A stretch of DNA of 36,987 nucleotides, taken from contig RFGK01000187.1 in NCBI GenBank assembly GCA_003697045.1, positions 1-36,987 of the forward strand, given 5' to 3'. Source of the stretch: Planctomycetota bacterium (GTDB lineage Bacteria; Planctomycetota; Phycisphaerae; Phycisphaerales; UBA1924). Shown in pieces: positions 8,627 to 16,996 of the stretch (position 1 is the first letter of the stretch; each line of letters starts with the position of its first letter). The notes under the pieces were generated by a model. That model saw nothing but the letters and a program-made list of their open reading frames with translations. It was not told the DNA's origin and did no database searches. Position numbers and translations under genes: made by a program.

Positions 8627-10183
8627 TTATCCCTGATTGTCGTCGTGTGCGCGAAAGCCGCTCGCTCGATCGCCCACACGCAGAAGTGCCAGCAGATCCT
8701 GTGCTCGCACTCCCCCGAGCGGCTTGCCGGCAATGAGGATGGCGATGTCGCCGTCGCCGGCAAGTTCTCTTGCCCGCAAGTCGCGCTCAACCACATCGGT
8801 CCATTCCGACAGCGTGCCCGAAGTGGGGGGTGCCGTCACGATCGGATAGACGTTTGCGAGCAGCGTCATGCGTCTGGCTGCGACGGTGCTGCTCGTATAT
8901 GCGAGGATCGGGATGCGGAAGTCATTCCGACTCAGATAGCGTGCCATGCCACCGTTTTGCGACCATACGACGACAACTTTCGCATGTGCCTCCCTGGCGA
9001 TATGCCACGCGCCGCTGGCCAGCGCGGCCGAGCGGTATGGAAGCTCTTCCAGCTTGGGAAGTGTTCCAGGACCGGGGGGTGCTTCGCGCACTCCTTCCTC
9101 GGTCACCGCGATGATCCGCCGCATGGTTTCCACGACGAGTGCCGGGTGCTTGCCGACGGCCGTTTCGCCCGACAGCATCACCGCGTCGGCGCCTTGCAAG
9201 ACGGCACCGGCCACGTCGCTCGCTTCGGCCCGTGTCGGAGACGCGCTGGTGATCATGCTCTCAAGCATCTGCGTGGCAACGACCACGGGCTTTCCGTGTT
9301 CGACACACTTGGCGATGATCATCCGCTGGGCGGTGGGCACGGCTGCGACGTCCATCTCGACGCCCAGATCGCCGCGGGCGACCATGATCGCGTCGGCTTC
9401 CTGCACGATCGCGTCGATGTTCTTCACCGCCTGGGGCTTTTCGATCTTTGCCATGACAGGAATGTGGGCGCCCATGCCGCGCTCGGGTGAGCTGCTGCCC
9501 GCTGGAACCAGCTCTTCGAGGCGGTCCTTGAGCTGGCGGATCTCCTCGGCTGTGCGCACAAACGACAACGCCAGGTAGTCGATCCCGTGTTCAGCAGCCC
9601 ATTGCACACAGGTCCAGTCCTTTTCAGTAATGGCCGGCACACTCAGAGTTGATTCAGGCAGATTGATCCCCTTTCCAGAGGTAATCTGCCCGCCGAACGT
9701 CACCCGGCAGCGGAGCTGTTCGCCGGGAATGCAATCGACCGCGAGCATGCGCACCGCCCCGTCGTTGATCAGCACGCGCTGGCCGGGCTCCACATCGGTA
9801 AACAAGGGATCAAACGTCGAGCCCAACACGGGAGCGCCTTCCCGCTCGTCGAGGAATGCCTCTTCCACTCCCCGGCGAAAGATCACGTCCGAGCCCGTCT
9901 CGACGATGATGCCGCCCTGCTCGGACAGATCGGGCACGCGCGTTACACGGAGTTTCGGCCCCTGGAGGTCGCCCAACACGGCAACAGGTGTTTGCAGCTG
10001 ACCGGCTGCCTGACGAATGCGCCGCAGGCGCTCGGCGTGCTCTTCAAACCGCCCGTGGGAGAAGTTCAGGCGAAAGACTGACACCCCGGCTTCGATCAGC
10101 CGCGCAAGCATCTCCGGCGAATCGCTCGCAGGCCCGATCGTCGCCACGATCTTCGTGTACGCCGGGCGTTGGGCCTCTCCCAT
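8627..10183 (-). CDS. pyk: Pyruvate kinase
   Basis: 'YTKIVATIGPASDSPEMLARLIEAGVSVFRLNFSHG', 'LGDLQGPKLRV', 'MAKIEKPQAVKNIDAIVQEADAIMVARGDLGVEM', 'VATQMLESMITSASPTRAEASDVAGAVLQGADAVMLSGETAVGKHP'. Start set at ATG 10183; the ORF is open to 10486. Confidence 0.97.
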   Translation of the reverse strand: MGEAQRPAYTKIVATIGPASDSPEMLARLIEAGVSVFRLNFSHGRFEEHAERLRRIRQAAGQLQTPVAVLGDLQGPKLRVTRVPDLSEQGGIIVETGSDVIFRRGVEEAFLDEREGAPVLGSTFDPLFTDVEPGQRVLINDGAVRMLAVDCIPGEQLRCRVTFGGQITSGKGINLPESTLSVPAITEKDWTCVQWAAEHGIDYLALSFVRTAEEIRQLKDRLEELVPAGSSSPERGMGAHIPVMAKIEKPQAVKNIDAIVQEADAIMVARGDLGVEMDVAAVPTAQRMIIAKCVEHGKPVVVATQMLESMITSASPTRAEASDVAGAVLQGADAVMLSGETAVGKHPALVVETMRRIIAVTEEGVREAPPGPGTLPKLEELPYRSAALASGAWHIAREAHAKVVVVWSQNGGMARYLSRNDFRIPILAYTSSTVAARRMTLLANVYPIVTAPPTSGTLSEWTDVVERDLRARELAGDGDIAILIAGKPLGGVRAQDLLALLRVGDRASGFRAHDDNQG

Positions 10184-10224
10184 GTTTGAGCTGTTGTGCA
10201 CAGGCTGCTCCGGCCCCGATGCGC

Positions 10225-11919
10225 TCAGGGGGCGTTCTTCTCGTACAAATCGACGATTCGCCCAAACTGCTCGCGAAAAAAGCGCACATATTCGATCTCT
10301 GCACGCTTGGCAGCAGCCGCATCGCGCCACACATTGCGCACGGCCCGATAGTTCTGCTCTGTAAACGCCAAGGTCGAACCATCCGCGACAACCTGGTCCG
10401 GAAATGCGTAGAACATTGCCTCCATCTCGTCGAGCACGTCGCGTGGAAAGGTCGGGTCGGATCGAGCCTGGTTCAGCGCCCGCCACGCCCGCTTGAGTTC
10501 CGCCCCGGCATCAATGGCAAAGGCCCCCATCATCATCTGCACGCCCGTGCGCCAGCCGGGGTTGGATGTCTGCGATGCAAGCTCGAACGGATTGACCGGA
10601 TCGATGAAGTAGGAGAGATACTTCTCGTACATGACGCGACGAACGGGCATGCGCCGAAGCTCATATTGACGCGGGCCCATCGGCTTGCCGTTCGGGCCAA
10701 GCGGATTGTCGGCCCCTTTGCCCGAGGTGGCGTGGAACTGCCACATCGCCTGCCCCTCCTCACTCAACACAAACGCGATGAACCGCTTGGCAAGATCACG
10801 GTGAGCCGCACCGTTGATCAGCGAGATCGGATCGGCGTCGATGTATACCGCTCCCGTGGGTTCGGAGTAGCCCACGCGATCGTCTCCGACGGCCTGGGCC
10901 TGTCCCCGCCCGTAAAAGTCAATCGCCAGACCGGCAGCCGCTTCGCCCTGACTGACGTCAGTTGGTGGCTTGGTCGAGCTGTTGGTAAACGAGCGAGCAT
11001 TGGCCGACATCTCACGCAAGATACGCCAGCCCCTCTCCCACCCGTAGTACCCGAGGATGGAATCAAAGGTCGTGGTAATCGAACCAGACTGACGCGGATC
11101 GGCAAGGGCAATCTCTCCGATGAATCTCGGATCGGTCAGGTCTTCAAAGGAAGTCGGGATTCCCACGCCGAGCCGCTCGCACAGAATCCGGTTATACACG
11201 ATCCCGAAGCTCGAAAGGGCGGTACCGATCCAGTACTGCTCGGGGTCGTAGAGCGTCTGCACGCCGATGGAGTTCTCGCCGAACCATTCGTCGAGCTGAG
11301 ATTGCTCAAAACCGGCCGGCGCAGAAATGCTCACGTTGACCACCAGCTCGGGCCCACTCTGGGGGTCTTCGTGGTTGATCGAAACTCCTGCAGGCAGTGC
11401 GTGGCCGAGAGCCGCCTCCACGCGCGCACGATCAATCAGTTCGCCGTTCTGCGCGGTGATGGACAACCCGTCAAGTCCCAGCGCGCGTGCCAGCGGCGTT
11501 GGTTCGAACAATCCCTGAACCACGCGCACACCTCTCGAAAGCTGGGTATGGTCATAGCTTCCCCCGCCGAACATGAGGTCATACGCTGCCGCCCCGGGCT
11601 CCAGGACGATCTGCCCGTTTTGGACGCGCACGCGCCCGTTCTTGATCTCTGCCCGAAACTGGGCATCGAGCTGAGTGCGGATCTCGCTTGTTCCCCCCGG
11701 CGTGCGCATATCCACGCGCACTCGTTCGCCGAAAGTGCGTTCGTGCCAGCGCTCGAAGGCCTCTGCAAACTCCTGCCGTATCTGCGGGATGTGCGGGGTG
11801 ACGATCAGCAGGGTCCGCGCGTCGCTCGGAGGCGCGGGCGGACGGTTGGCGTAGCTCATCACGAAGGGCACGCCCAGGATGATCAGCAGCAAACCGAATA
11901 TGGAGATTCGCGATACCAT
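10225..11919 (-). CDS. ABC transporter extracellular solute-binding protein (iron/spermidine-type fold)
   Basis: Signal-anchor 'MVSRISIFGLLLIILGVPFVMSYA', then 'LLIVTPHIPQIRQEFAEAFERWHERTFGERVRVDMRTPGGTSEI', 'FGIVYNRILCERLGVGIPTSFEDLTDPRFIGEIALADPRQSGSI', 'INGAAHRDLAKRFIAFVLSEEGQAMW'. Start set at ATG 11919. Confidence 0.8.
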   Translation of the reverse strand: MVSRISIFGLLLIILGVPFVMSYANRPPAPPSDARTLLIVTPHIPQIRQEFAEAFERWHERTFGERVRVDMRTPGGTSEIRTQLDAQFRAEIKNGRVRVQNGQIVLEPGAAAYDLMFGGGSYDHTQLSRGVRVVQGLFEPTPLARALGLDGLSITAQNGELIDRARVEAALGHALPAGVSINHEDPQSGPELVVNVSISAPAGFEQSQLDEWFGENSIGVQTLYDPEQYWIGTALSSFGIVYNRILCERLGVGIPTSFEDLTDPRFIGEIALADPRQSGSITTTFDSILGYYGWERGWRILREMSANARSFTNSSTKPPTDVSQGEAAAGLAIDFYGRGQAQAVGDDRVGYSEPTGAVYIDADPISLINGAAHRDLAKRFIAFVLSEEGQAMWQFHATSGKGADNPLGPNGKPMGPRQYELRRMPVRRVMYEKYLSYFIDPVNPFELASQTSNPGWRTGVQMMMGAFAIDAGAELKRAWRALNQARSDPTFPRDVLDEMEAMFYAFPDQVVADGSTLAFTEQNYRAVRNVWRDAAAAKRAEIEYVRFFREQFGRIVDLYEKNAP

Positions 11920-11995
11920 GACCCGGCAGTGTATCGCCGTTTGTCCAACTCGGGAGACGAGCACGACTTGACCAGAGTATGACGCGAGGGTTGGT

Positions 11996-12706
11996 GTGGA
12001 GCAGCAGAAGAGCAAGGTGGCCATTATCACAGGGGCAGGGTCCGGCATCGGGCGTGCGTGTGCGCTCAAGCTCGGCGCTCTTGGGTGGAACTGCACGCTT
12101 GTTGGGCGCACCAGACAGACGCTCGACGCGACGGCCGAAGCGTGCGGGAAGGAGAAGACCTGTGTGGTTCAGGCCGATCTGACGGATCCGGTTGCACCTG
12201 GTCAGATTGTCGAACGCACGCGCAGCGTGTTCGGCCGCGTCGATGCGGTGATCAACAACGCCGGGTACGCGTCGTTCAAGCCGTTCCATGAGTTCACGGA
12301 GGAGGACCTGAGGCGAACTTTCGAAGTCAATACACTTGGGCCGATTCGGCTGATGATCCAGGCGTGGGATGATCTGGCAGCGTCGGGCGCAGGACGGATC
12401 GTCAACGTGTCGAGTTACGCCACGCTTGATCCGTTCTCCGGGCTTGGGGTCTACGGGGCTGCCAAGGCAGCGCTCAACCTCATGGGCAAAGTTGCCATGC
12501 GCGAACGCGGCAAGGCAAACGTGATGGTCTTTACGGTCGCACCGGGAGCGGTCGAAACCGGCATGTTGCGTCAGTTTTTTTCCGAAGATGTGGTGCCACG
12601 ATCGAAGGCACTCGATCCGGCGGAGGTTGCGTCGGTCATCGTCGCCTGCGCCACGGGCATGCGCGATTATGAATCGGGCGGGCTCATTCCGCTGGCGAGT
12701 CCGTAA
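11996..12706 (+). CDS. Short-chain dehydrogenase/reductase (SDR) family protein
   Basis: 'VAIITGAGSGIGRACALKLGALG' (TGxxxGxG), 'AVINNAGYASF', 'RIVNVSSYATLDPFSGLGVYGAAKAALNLM' (S...YxxxK). GTG start at 11996. Confidence 0.94.
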   Translation: MEQQKSKVAIITGAGSGIGRACALKLGALGWNCTLVGRTRQTLDATAEACGKEKTCVVQADLTDPVAPGQIVERTRSVFGRVDAVINNAGYASFKPFHEFTEEDLRRTFEVNTLGPIRLMIQAWDDLAASGAGRIVNVSSYATLDPFSGLGVYGAAKAALNLMGKVAMRERGKANVMVFTVAPGAVETGMLRQFFSEDVVPRSKALDPAEVASVIVACATGMRDYESGGLIPLASP

Positions 12707-14327
12707 CCGCACGGCGTCCACGCAGTGCAAGGAACATCGGGATCTCACGCCGCGCCCGGTCCTCCTCACGCGCACGCGGCCCGGGTTCGCTGCGCCGCGG
12801 ACTTGCCCATTCCTCCAGGGCGTCGATGACCAGCCCTGCCCGGGTCATCGCCGATACGTAGTGCTCGATCGGCCGCACATAGGTCGTGGTCGTGATCGGC
12901 TCGGCGCCCGCTGCGACCTGGCCTGGGTTCATCACGATGTCAACCGATTCGCGCGAGAGGTACGCATCGACGCGGCGATACTGGCGTTGTGATGCCGCTT
13001 CGCGTCCATGCCACCCCCAGCTCGTGCGACCGGGCGACCGAAATGCCGGGTGCAGCAGGACGAGAACCACCCGGCCGTCGGGCCCGAGCAGGCGTGCTAC
13101 ACCCTGCAATACGGGTTCGATCGGATCGATATTCATCAGCGCGAGCACGCACGAAGCCGCATCAACCGGCCCCAGATCATCGAGCTGCTCAAGCCGGCGT
13201 GCATCGGCAACGCGGAACTGCACATCAGGCAGTGCCATCTCACGTGCGCGCGCAATGAGCCGTTCACTCGCGTCGATGCCGATCACGCGTGCCCCGGCAT
13301 GGGCCAGATCTCTGGCCAGCGTTCCCTCGCCGCAGGCAACGTCGAGCACCGTCTCGCCCGGCCGGACTGCCAGCAGCCGCTGCACGCCCGGCCTGACAAG
13401 CTCATCAATCAGGTCGCTGCGTGCCGACGCAACGTATTCGGCATACCAGTCGGCAACGCGATCCCACCCGGATTCTTCCGCCGTCTGTTCGGCAATCGCG
13501 CTGGCAGGCACTTCGACTCCGGCCTGTTCGTACATCCATGCAGGTGCCGGCGAGTGGACCCGGACCCGCTCGTGTGTTTGCGGATGGGTGAACACAACCT
13601 CGGCCAGGTGCAGCCCGAGCCGGCCCCTCGGACCGTACACCGGCTGCGCGCCCAGTTGTCGCAGGTGCGCAGCGATCTGTCCCTGTCCGTCCGTGCGCGG
13701 GCGCAGGCGCAACAACGCCCTTCCATCCAGAACCCCCAGGCGCTGATAATGCGTAACAAGTTGATGCATCTCGCCCGGGTTTCGTCCTTTCTTTTCACTC
13801 GAGATCGTGCCATTTGCGGGGGCATCCAGTTCGGCTGGAGCACCCTCACACAACGCCAGGTAGAACCGCTCGGTCCGCCGCGACTTGAGCAGCTCATCCC
13901 TCGCTGCCGGCGTTCGTGCCAGCACGCACACGCCCGTGGCATTGGTCTCAACCTGATGGATCGTCCAGGGACCACGATCGGCACGTCGCACGCGCAGCTG
14001 CCGACGCACTGCTTCAACCACGCTCATTTCGCCTGGCTTTCCGCGCAGTTCCATCCCCGATGGCTTCTCGACTGCCACCACCCGATCATCTTCATAGAGA
14101 ACGGGAAGCCTGAATCTCAACCCTCTGGCGCCACCCCCGTCACGCCGGCCCGGGGCATGTGATGAATACGGCTTGCCTTTGCGGAGACCCGGCCCCTTCG
14201 AGGCTCTGATGGCGCCAGAGCGAGGCTTTGGGGTAGGCCCCGCGGGGTTCGGTTTGCCCCCGCGCAGACGCGTGCGCCTGATTTTCGGCGTCTCTTCTCC
14301 GCCTTGGTGCGCGCTCGGCTCAGGCAT
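12684..14327 (-). CDS. Fusion protein: RluA-like pseudouridine synthase domain (degenerate catalytic motif) plus class I SAM-dependent methyltransferase
   Basis: N-part: 'VLYEDDRVVAVEKPSGMEL', 'WTIHQVETNATGVCVLARTPAARDELLKSRRTERFYLALCEG', 'GQIAAHLRQLGAQPVYG', 'LGLHLAEVVFTHPQTHERVRVHSPAP' matches the RluA family. C-part: 'ETVLDVACGEGTLARDLAHAGARVIGIDASERLIARARE' is MTase motif I. Start ATG 14327 overlaps the upstream stop (ATGCCTGA). Confidence 0.88.
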   Translation of the reverse strand: MPEPSAHQGGEETPKIRRTRLRGGKPNPAGPTPKPRSGAIRASKGPGLRKGKPYSSHAPGRRDGGGARGLRFRLPVLYEDDRVVAVEKPSGMELRGKPGEMSVVEAVRRQLRVRRADRGPWTIHQVETNATGVCVLARTPAARDELLKSRRTERFYLALCEGAPAELDAPANGTISSEKKGRNPGEMHQLVTHYQRLGVLDGRALLRLRPRTDGQGQIAAHLRQLGAQPVYGPRGRLGLHLAEVVFTHPQTHERVRVHSPAPAWMYEQAGVEVPASAIAEQTAEESGWDRVADWYAEYVASARSDLIDELVRPGVQRLLAVRPGETVLDVACGEGTLARDLAHAGARVIGIDASERLIARAREMALPDVQFRVADARRLEQLDDLGPVDAASCVLALMNIDPIEPVLQGVARLLGPDGRVVLVLLHPAFRSPGRTSWGWHGREAASQRQYRRVDAYLSRESVDIVMNPGQVAAGAEPITTTTYVRPIEHYVSAMTRAGLVIDALEEWASPRRSEPGPRAREEDRARREIPMFLALRGRRAVTDSPAE

Positions 14328-15036
14328 CGGCCATCTCCGAGACCGACGAAGCAGCGAGCTGTTCGATCGCCTCAAGCAGCCACGACGCAAACGCACGTTT
14401 TGTCATCGGGCCCGGGGTTGGCTTTGGATTCTTGAATGGGGTGTGCGGTGCGGCGATGAGCACGGCCTCGATCGTTTCAGAATCCATCGTTTCCAATGGA
14501 TTGGCAACCACCAGATCGATGCCTTTGCGCTCAAGCTTTGATTGTGCCGAGGCGATCAGCTGCTCTCGCGGCTCAAGGGCAAAGCCGACAAAGACCTGGC
14601 CCGGACGCCGAAGCCGTTGGCACCCGGCCAGGAGGTCCGGCGTGGGCTCGAGCTCGAGGACCATCTTTGCGTCGGTGCGTCGGTGCTTGCCGTTGAGCTG
14701 CCCGGGCTTGAGAATCGGGCGATAGTCGGCAACCGCGGCTGCCATGATCAGGACGTCAGTTTGCGGCACCAGCTCGGCCAGGAGAGACTCAAGCTCGGCT
14801 GTGGTTCGAAAGCCCCGGATTGTCACGCTCGGATCGCTCGGACGGCGGGAGTCACACCCTGCCAGCAGCGTCACATGCCAGCCGGCCTGGACGGCCGCAT
14901 CTGCAAGCGCCGCTCCGAGGCGTCCTGAGGATCGATTGCCGATAAACCGGACCGCATCAATGGGCTCCTGTGTCGGCCCGGAAGTAATCAACAGCCGACG
15001 GGTGGAAGCGCAATGTTCGGATGTGGCATCTGTCAT
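14320..15036 (-). CDS. Phosphopantothenate-cysteine ligase-like protein (CoaB domain, stand-alone)
   Basis: 'RRLLITSGPTQEPIDAVRFIGNRSSGRLGAALADAAVQAGWHVTLLAG', 'DVLIMAAAVADYRP', 'LVVANPLETMDSETIEAVLIA' match the CoaB domain. Start at ATG 15036. No CoaC decarboxylase domain in the ORF. Confidence 0.9.
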   Translation of the reverse strand: MTDATSEHCASTRRLLITSGPTQEPIDAVRFIGNRSSGRLGAALADAAVQAGWHVTLLAGCDSRRPSDPSVTIRGFRTTAELESLLAELVPQTDVLIMAAAVADYRPILKPGQLNGKHRRTDAKMVLELEPTPDLLAGCQRLRRPGQVFVGFALEPREQLIASAQSKLERKGIDLVVANPLETMDSETIEAVLIAAPHTPFKNPKPTPGPMTKRAFASWLLEAIEQLAASSVSEMADA

Positions 15037-15234
15037 GGCTCGGACTCCTTCGGATGGTAGACGAACCAACCCCGGAACCGGACTGGCCGGCATACGGAAG
15101 ATGGGCATAGCCGGAGTGGATGCGCGGCCTTGTGCAGCCCTGCGTCCTACAGTCTCCGACGAGCCGCACCTACGAAGCGGGTGGTTTGTGCCTGCGCATA
15201 CCTGCAGGACACCGAACAGGGGACGACACGACCA

Positions 15235-16953
15235 ATGGCACGATCGCGGAAGAAACTCGGGGACATCCTCGTCGGATGGGGTGTTCTAAGCAAAGAGGAC
15301 CTGGCAAGCGCGATCAAGGCTGCAAAGGCGACTGGACGCAGGCTCGGCGAAACCCTCGTCGAAGGCGGGTTCTGCTCTGAGGAACACGTCGCAAAGGCGC
15401 TTGCGGACCAGTTTGGCATGCAGTACGTCGATCTTTCAGCAAGCGAAGTCGCCAGTCAGATCGACATGAAGGCAATCGATGAGTCGCTGGTGAAGCGATA
15501 CCACGTCCTGCCGATGGGGAAAGCCTCGGGCAAGCTTCAACTCATCATCCACGATCCGCTTGATCTCGATCTGCTCGAAAACCTCCGCTTCAGGCTCAAC
15601 TCGCAGATCGAGCCGCGGATCGCCAGCAAGACCCAGATCAAGGCATTTATTGAGGGAAGACGCCCGGAACGCCAGGTGGCACCGGACGAATCACTCGTGA
15701 CTGAATCGATCGACCGAACCATCGACCGCTCGGTGGATCGGTCCATGGACAAGTCCATCGATGTCACTTCCGAAGACGCCCCGATTGTGCGTCTGTGCAA
15801 CCGGATTCTCTCTGAAGCGGTACGAATGCGCGCCTCAGATATTCACATCGAACCCATGGGCGATCGGGTTCGCCTGCGTTATCGCATCGATGGCGTGTGC
15901 ATGGAACGCGACAACCTTCCCAAGCGCATGCAAAACGCCCTGCTCAGTCGCGTCAAGCTCATGGCCGGGATGAACATCGCTGAAAAGAGAGTCCCGCAGG
16001 ACGGCCGCATCAAGATCCCCGTCGACGATACGCTCATCGATTACCGCGTCTCGGCGTGCCCTGCTTACCACGGCGAGAGCGTCGTGCTTCGTATTCTCCG
16101 TCCCGAGTCCGTGCGCATCGGATTGGCAAACCTTGGGTTTGAGCCGGACAATCTCGAGGTTTTCAACCGCATCATCCGGCGCCCGAACGGCATCTTCCTC
16201 GTCACCGGCCCGACCGGCTCAGGCAAGACCACCACGCTCTATTCGGCCCTTGACGTGCTCAACCGTCCCGACCGCAAGATCATCACCGCCGAAGATCCAG
16301 TCGAATACAACTTCGAAGGCATCAACCAGTGCCAGGTGCGGGAAAGCATCGGGCTGACATTCCAGGCGATCCTCCGATCCATGCTCCGCCAGGCGCCAAA
16401 CATCATTCTCGTTGGTGAGATTCGCGACCGCGAAGTGGGGGAGATTGCCATTCAGGCTGCCCTGACCGGGCACCTCGTCTTCAGCACGCTGCACACCAAC
16501 GACGCGCCCAGCGCCATCACCCGCCTGATCGATATGGGCATCAAGCCCTTCCTCGTGGCAAGTTCGATCCAGGCGATCATGGCCCAACGACTTGTCCGCG
16601 TCCTGTACGATGGCTCAAAACAGCTCGCAGAGAAGGAAGACCTCGATCCGAAGTACCTCCAGCTCATCGGGCTGAGCATGGAAGAGGCGCTTGGCAGAGT
16701 CTACAAGCCGGTTCCCTGCCCCGAGGCGGAGACTGGGTACAAGGGACGTCAGGGCATTTTTGAGCTGTTGCAGATGAACGCGGAGCTGCGCGATTTGGCA
16801 TTCAAGCTGGCGACAGTGAGCGAGCTTCGCCAGGCGGCACTCAACGCCGGCATGCGCCCGCTTGTCGCAGACGGGCGCATCAAGGTGCTCAACGGCGTGA
16901 CGACGCCCGCAGAAGTCGCGCGCGTCAGCCAGGTGGATGAATCAGGGACGTGA
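15235..16953 (+). CDS. GspE/PilB-family type II secretion / type IV pilus assembly ATPase (copy 1)
   Basis: N-terminal T2SSE_N-like 'LGDILVGWGVLSKEDLASAIKAAKATGRRLGETLVEGG', 'ASDIHIEPMGDRVRLRYRIDG', Walker A 'LVTGPTGSGKTTTLYSAL', Asp box 'ITAEDPVEYNFEGINQCQV', Walker B 'NIILVGEIRDREVGEIAIQAALTGHLVFSTLHTNDAPSAITRLIDMG'. Start at ATG 15235. Confidence 0.95.
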   Translation: MARSRKKLGDILVGWGVLSKEDLASAIKAAKATGRRLGETLVEGGFCSEEHVAKALADQFGMQYVDLSASEVASQIDMKAIDESLVKRYHVLPMGKASGKLQLIIHDPLDLDLLENLRFRLNSQIEPRIASKTQIKAFIEGRRPERQVAPDESLVTESIDRTIDRSVDRSMDKSIDVTSEDAPIVRLCNRILSEAVRMRASDIHIEPMGDRVRLRYRIDGVCMERDNLPKRMQNALLSRVKLMAGMNIAEKRVPQDGRIKIPVDDTLIDYRVSACPAYHGESVVLRILRPESVRIGLANLGFEPDNLEVFNRIIRRPNGIFLVTGPTGSGKTTTLYSALDVLNRPDRKIITAEDPVEYNFEGINQCQVRESIGLTFQAILRSMLRQAPNIILVGEIRDREVGEIAIQAALTGHLVFSTLHTNDAPSAITRLIDMGIKPFLVASSIQAIMAQRLVRVLYDGSKQLAEKEDLDPKYLQLIGLSMEEALGRVYKPVPCPEAETGYKGRQGIFELLQMNAELRDLAFKLATVSELRQAALNAGMRPLVADGRIKVLNGVTTPAEVARVSQVDESGT

Positions 16954-16996
16954 ATAAGGCAGGCGCAAAGCGTCTGAATGGGTTCAGGAGCAGATC

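Noticed and set aside
9988-11982. 664-aa plus-strand ORF
   Set aside because: Antisense to the pyk N-terminus and the solute-binding protein gene; no recognisable motifs, typical high-GC shadow frame.
13008-14162. 384-aa plus-strand ORF
   Set aside because: Shadow frame of the RluA-like/methyltransferase gene, which has strong family motifs on the other strand.
15037-15234. Possible promoter between divergent coaB-like and pilB1 genes
   Set aside because: No convincing -35/-10 pair with acceptable spacing could be found by eye; a promoter is likely but its position is unsupported.
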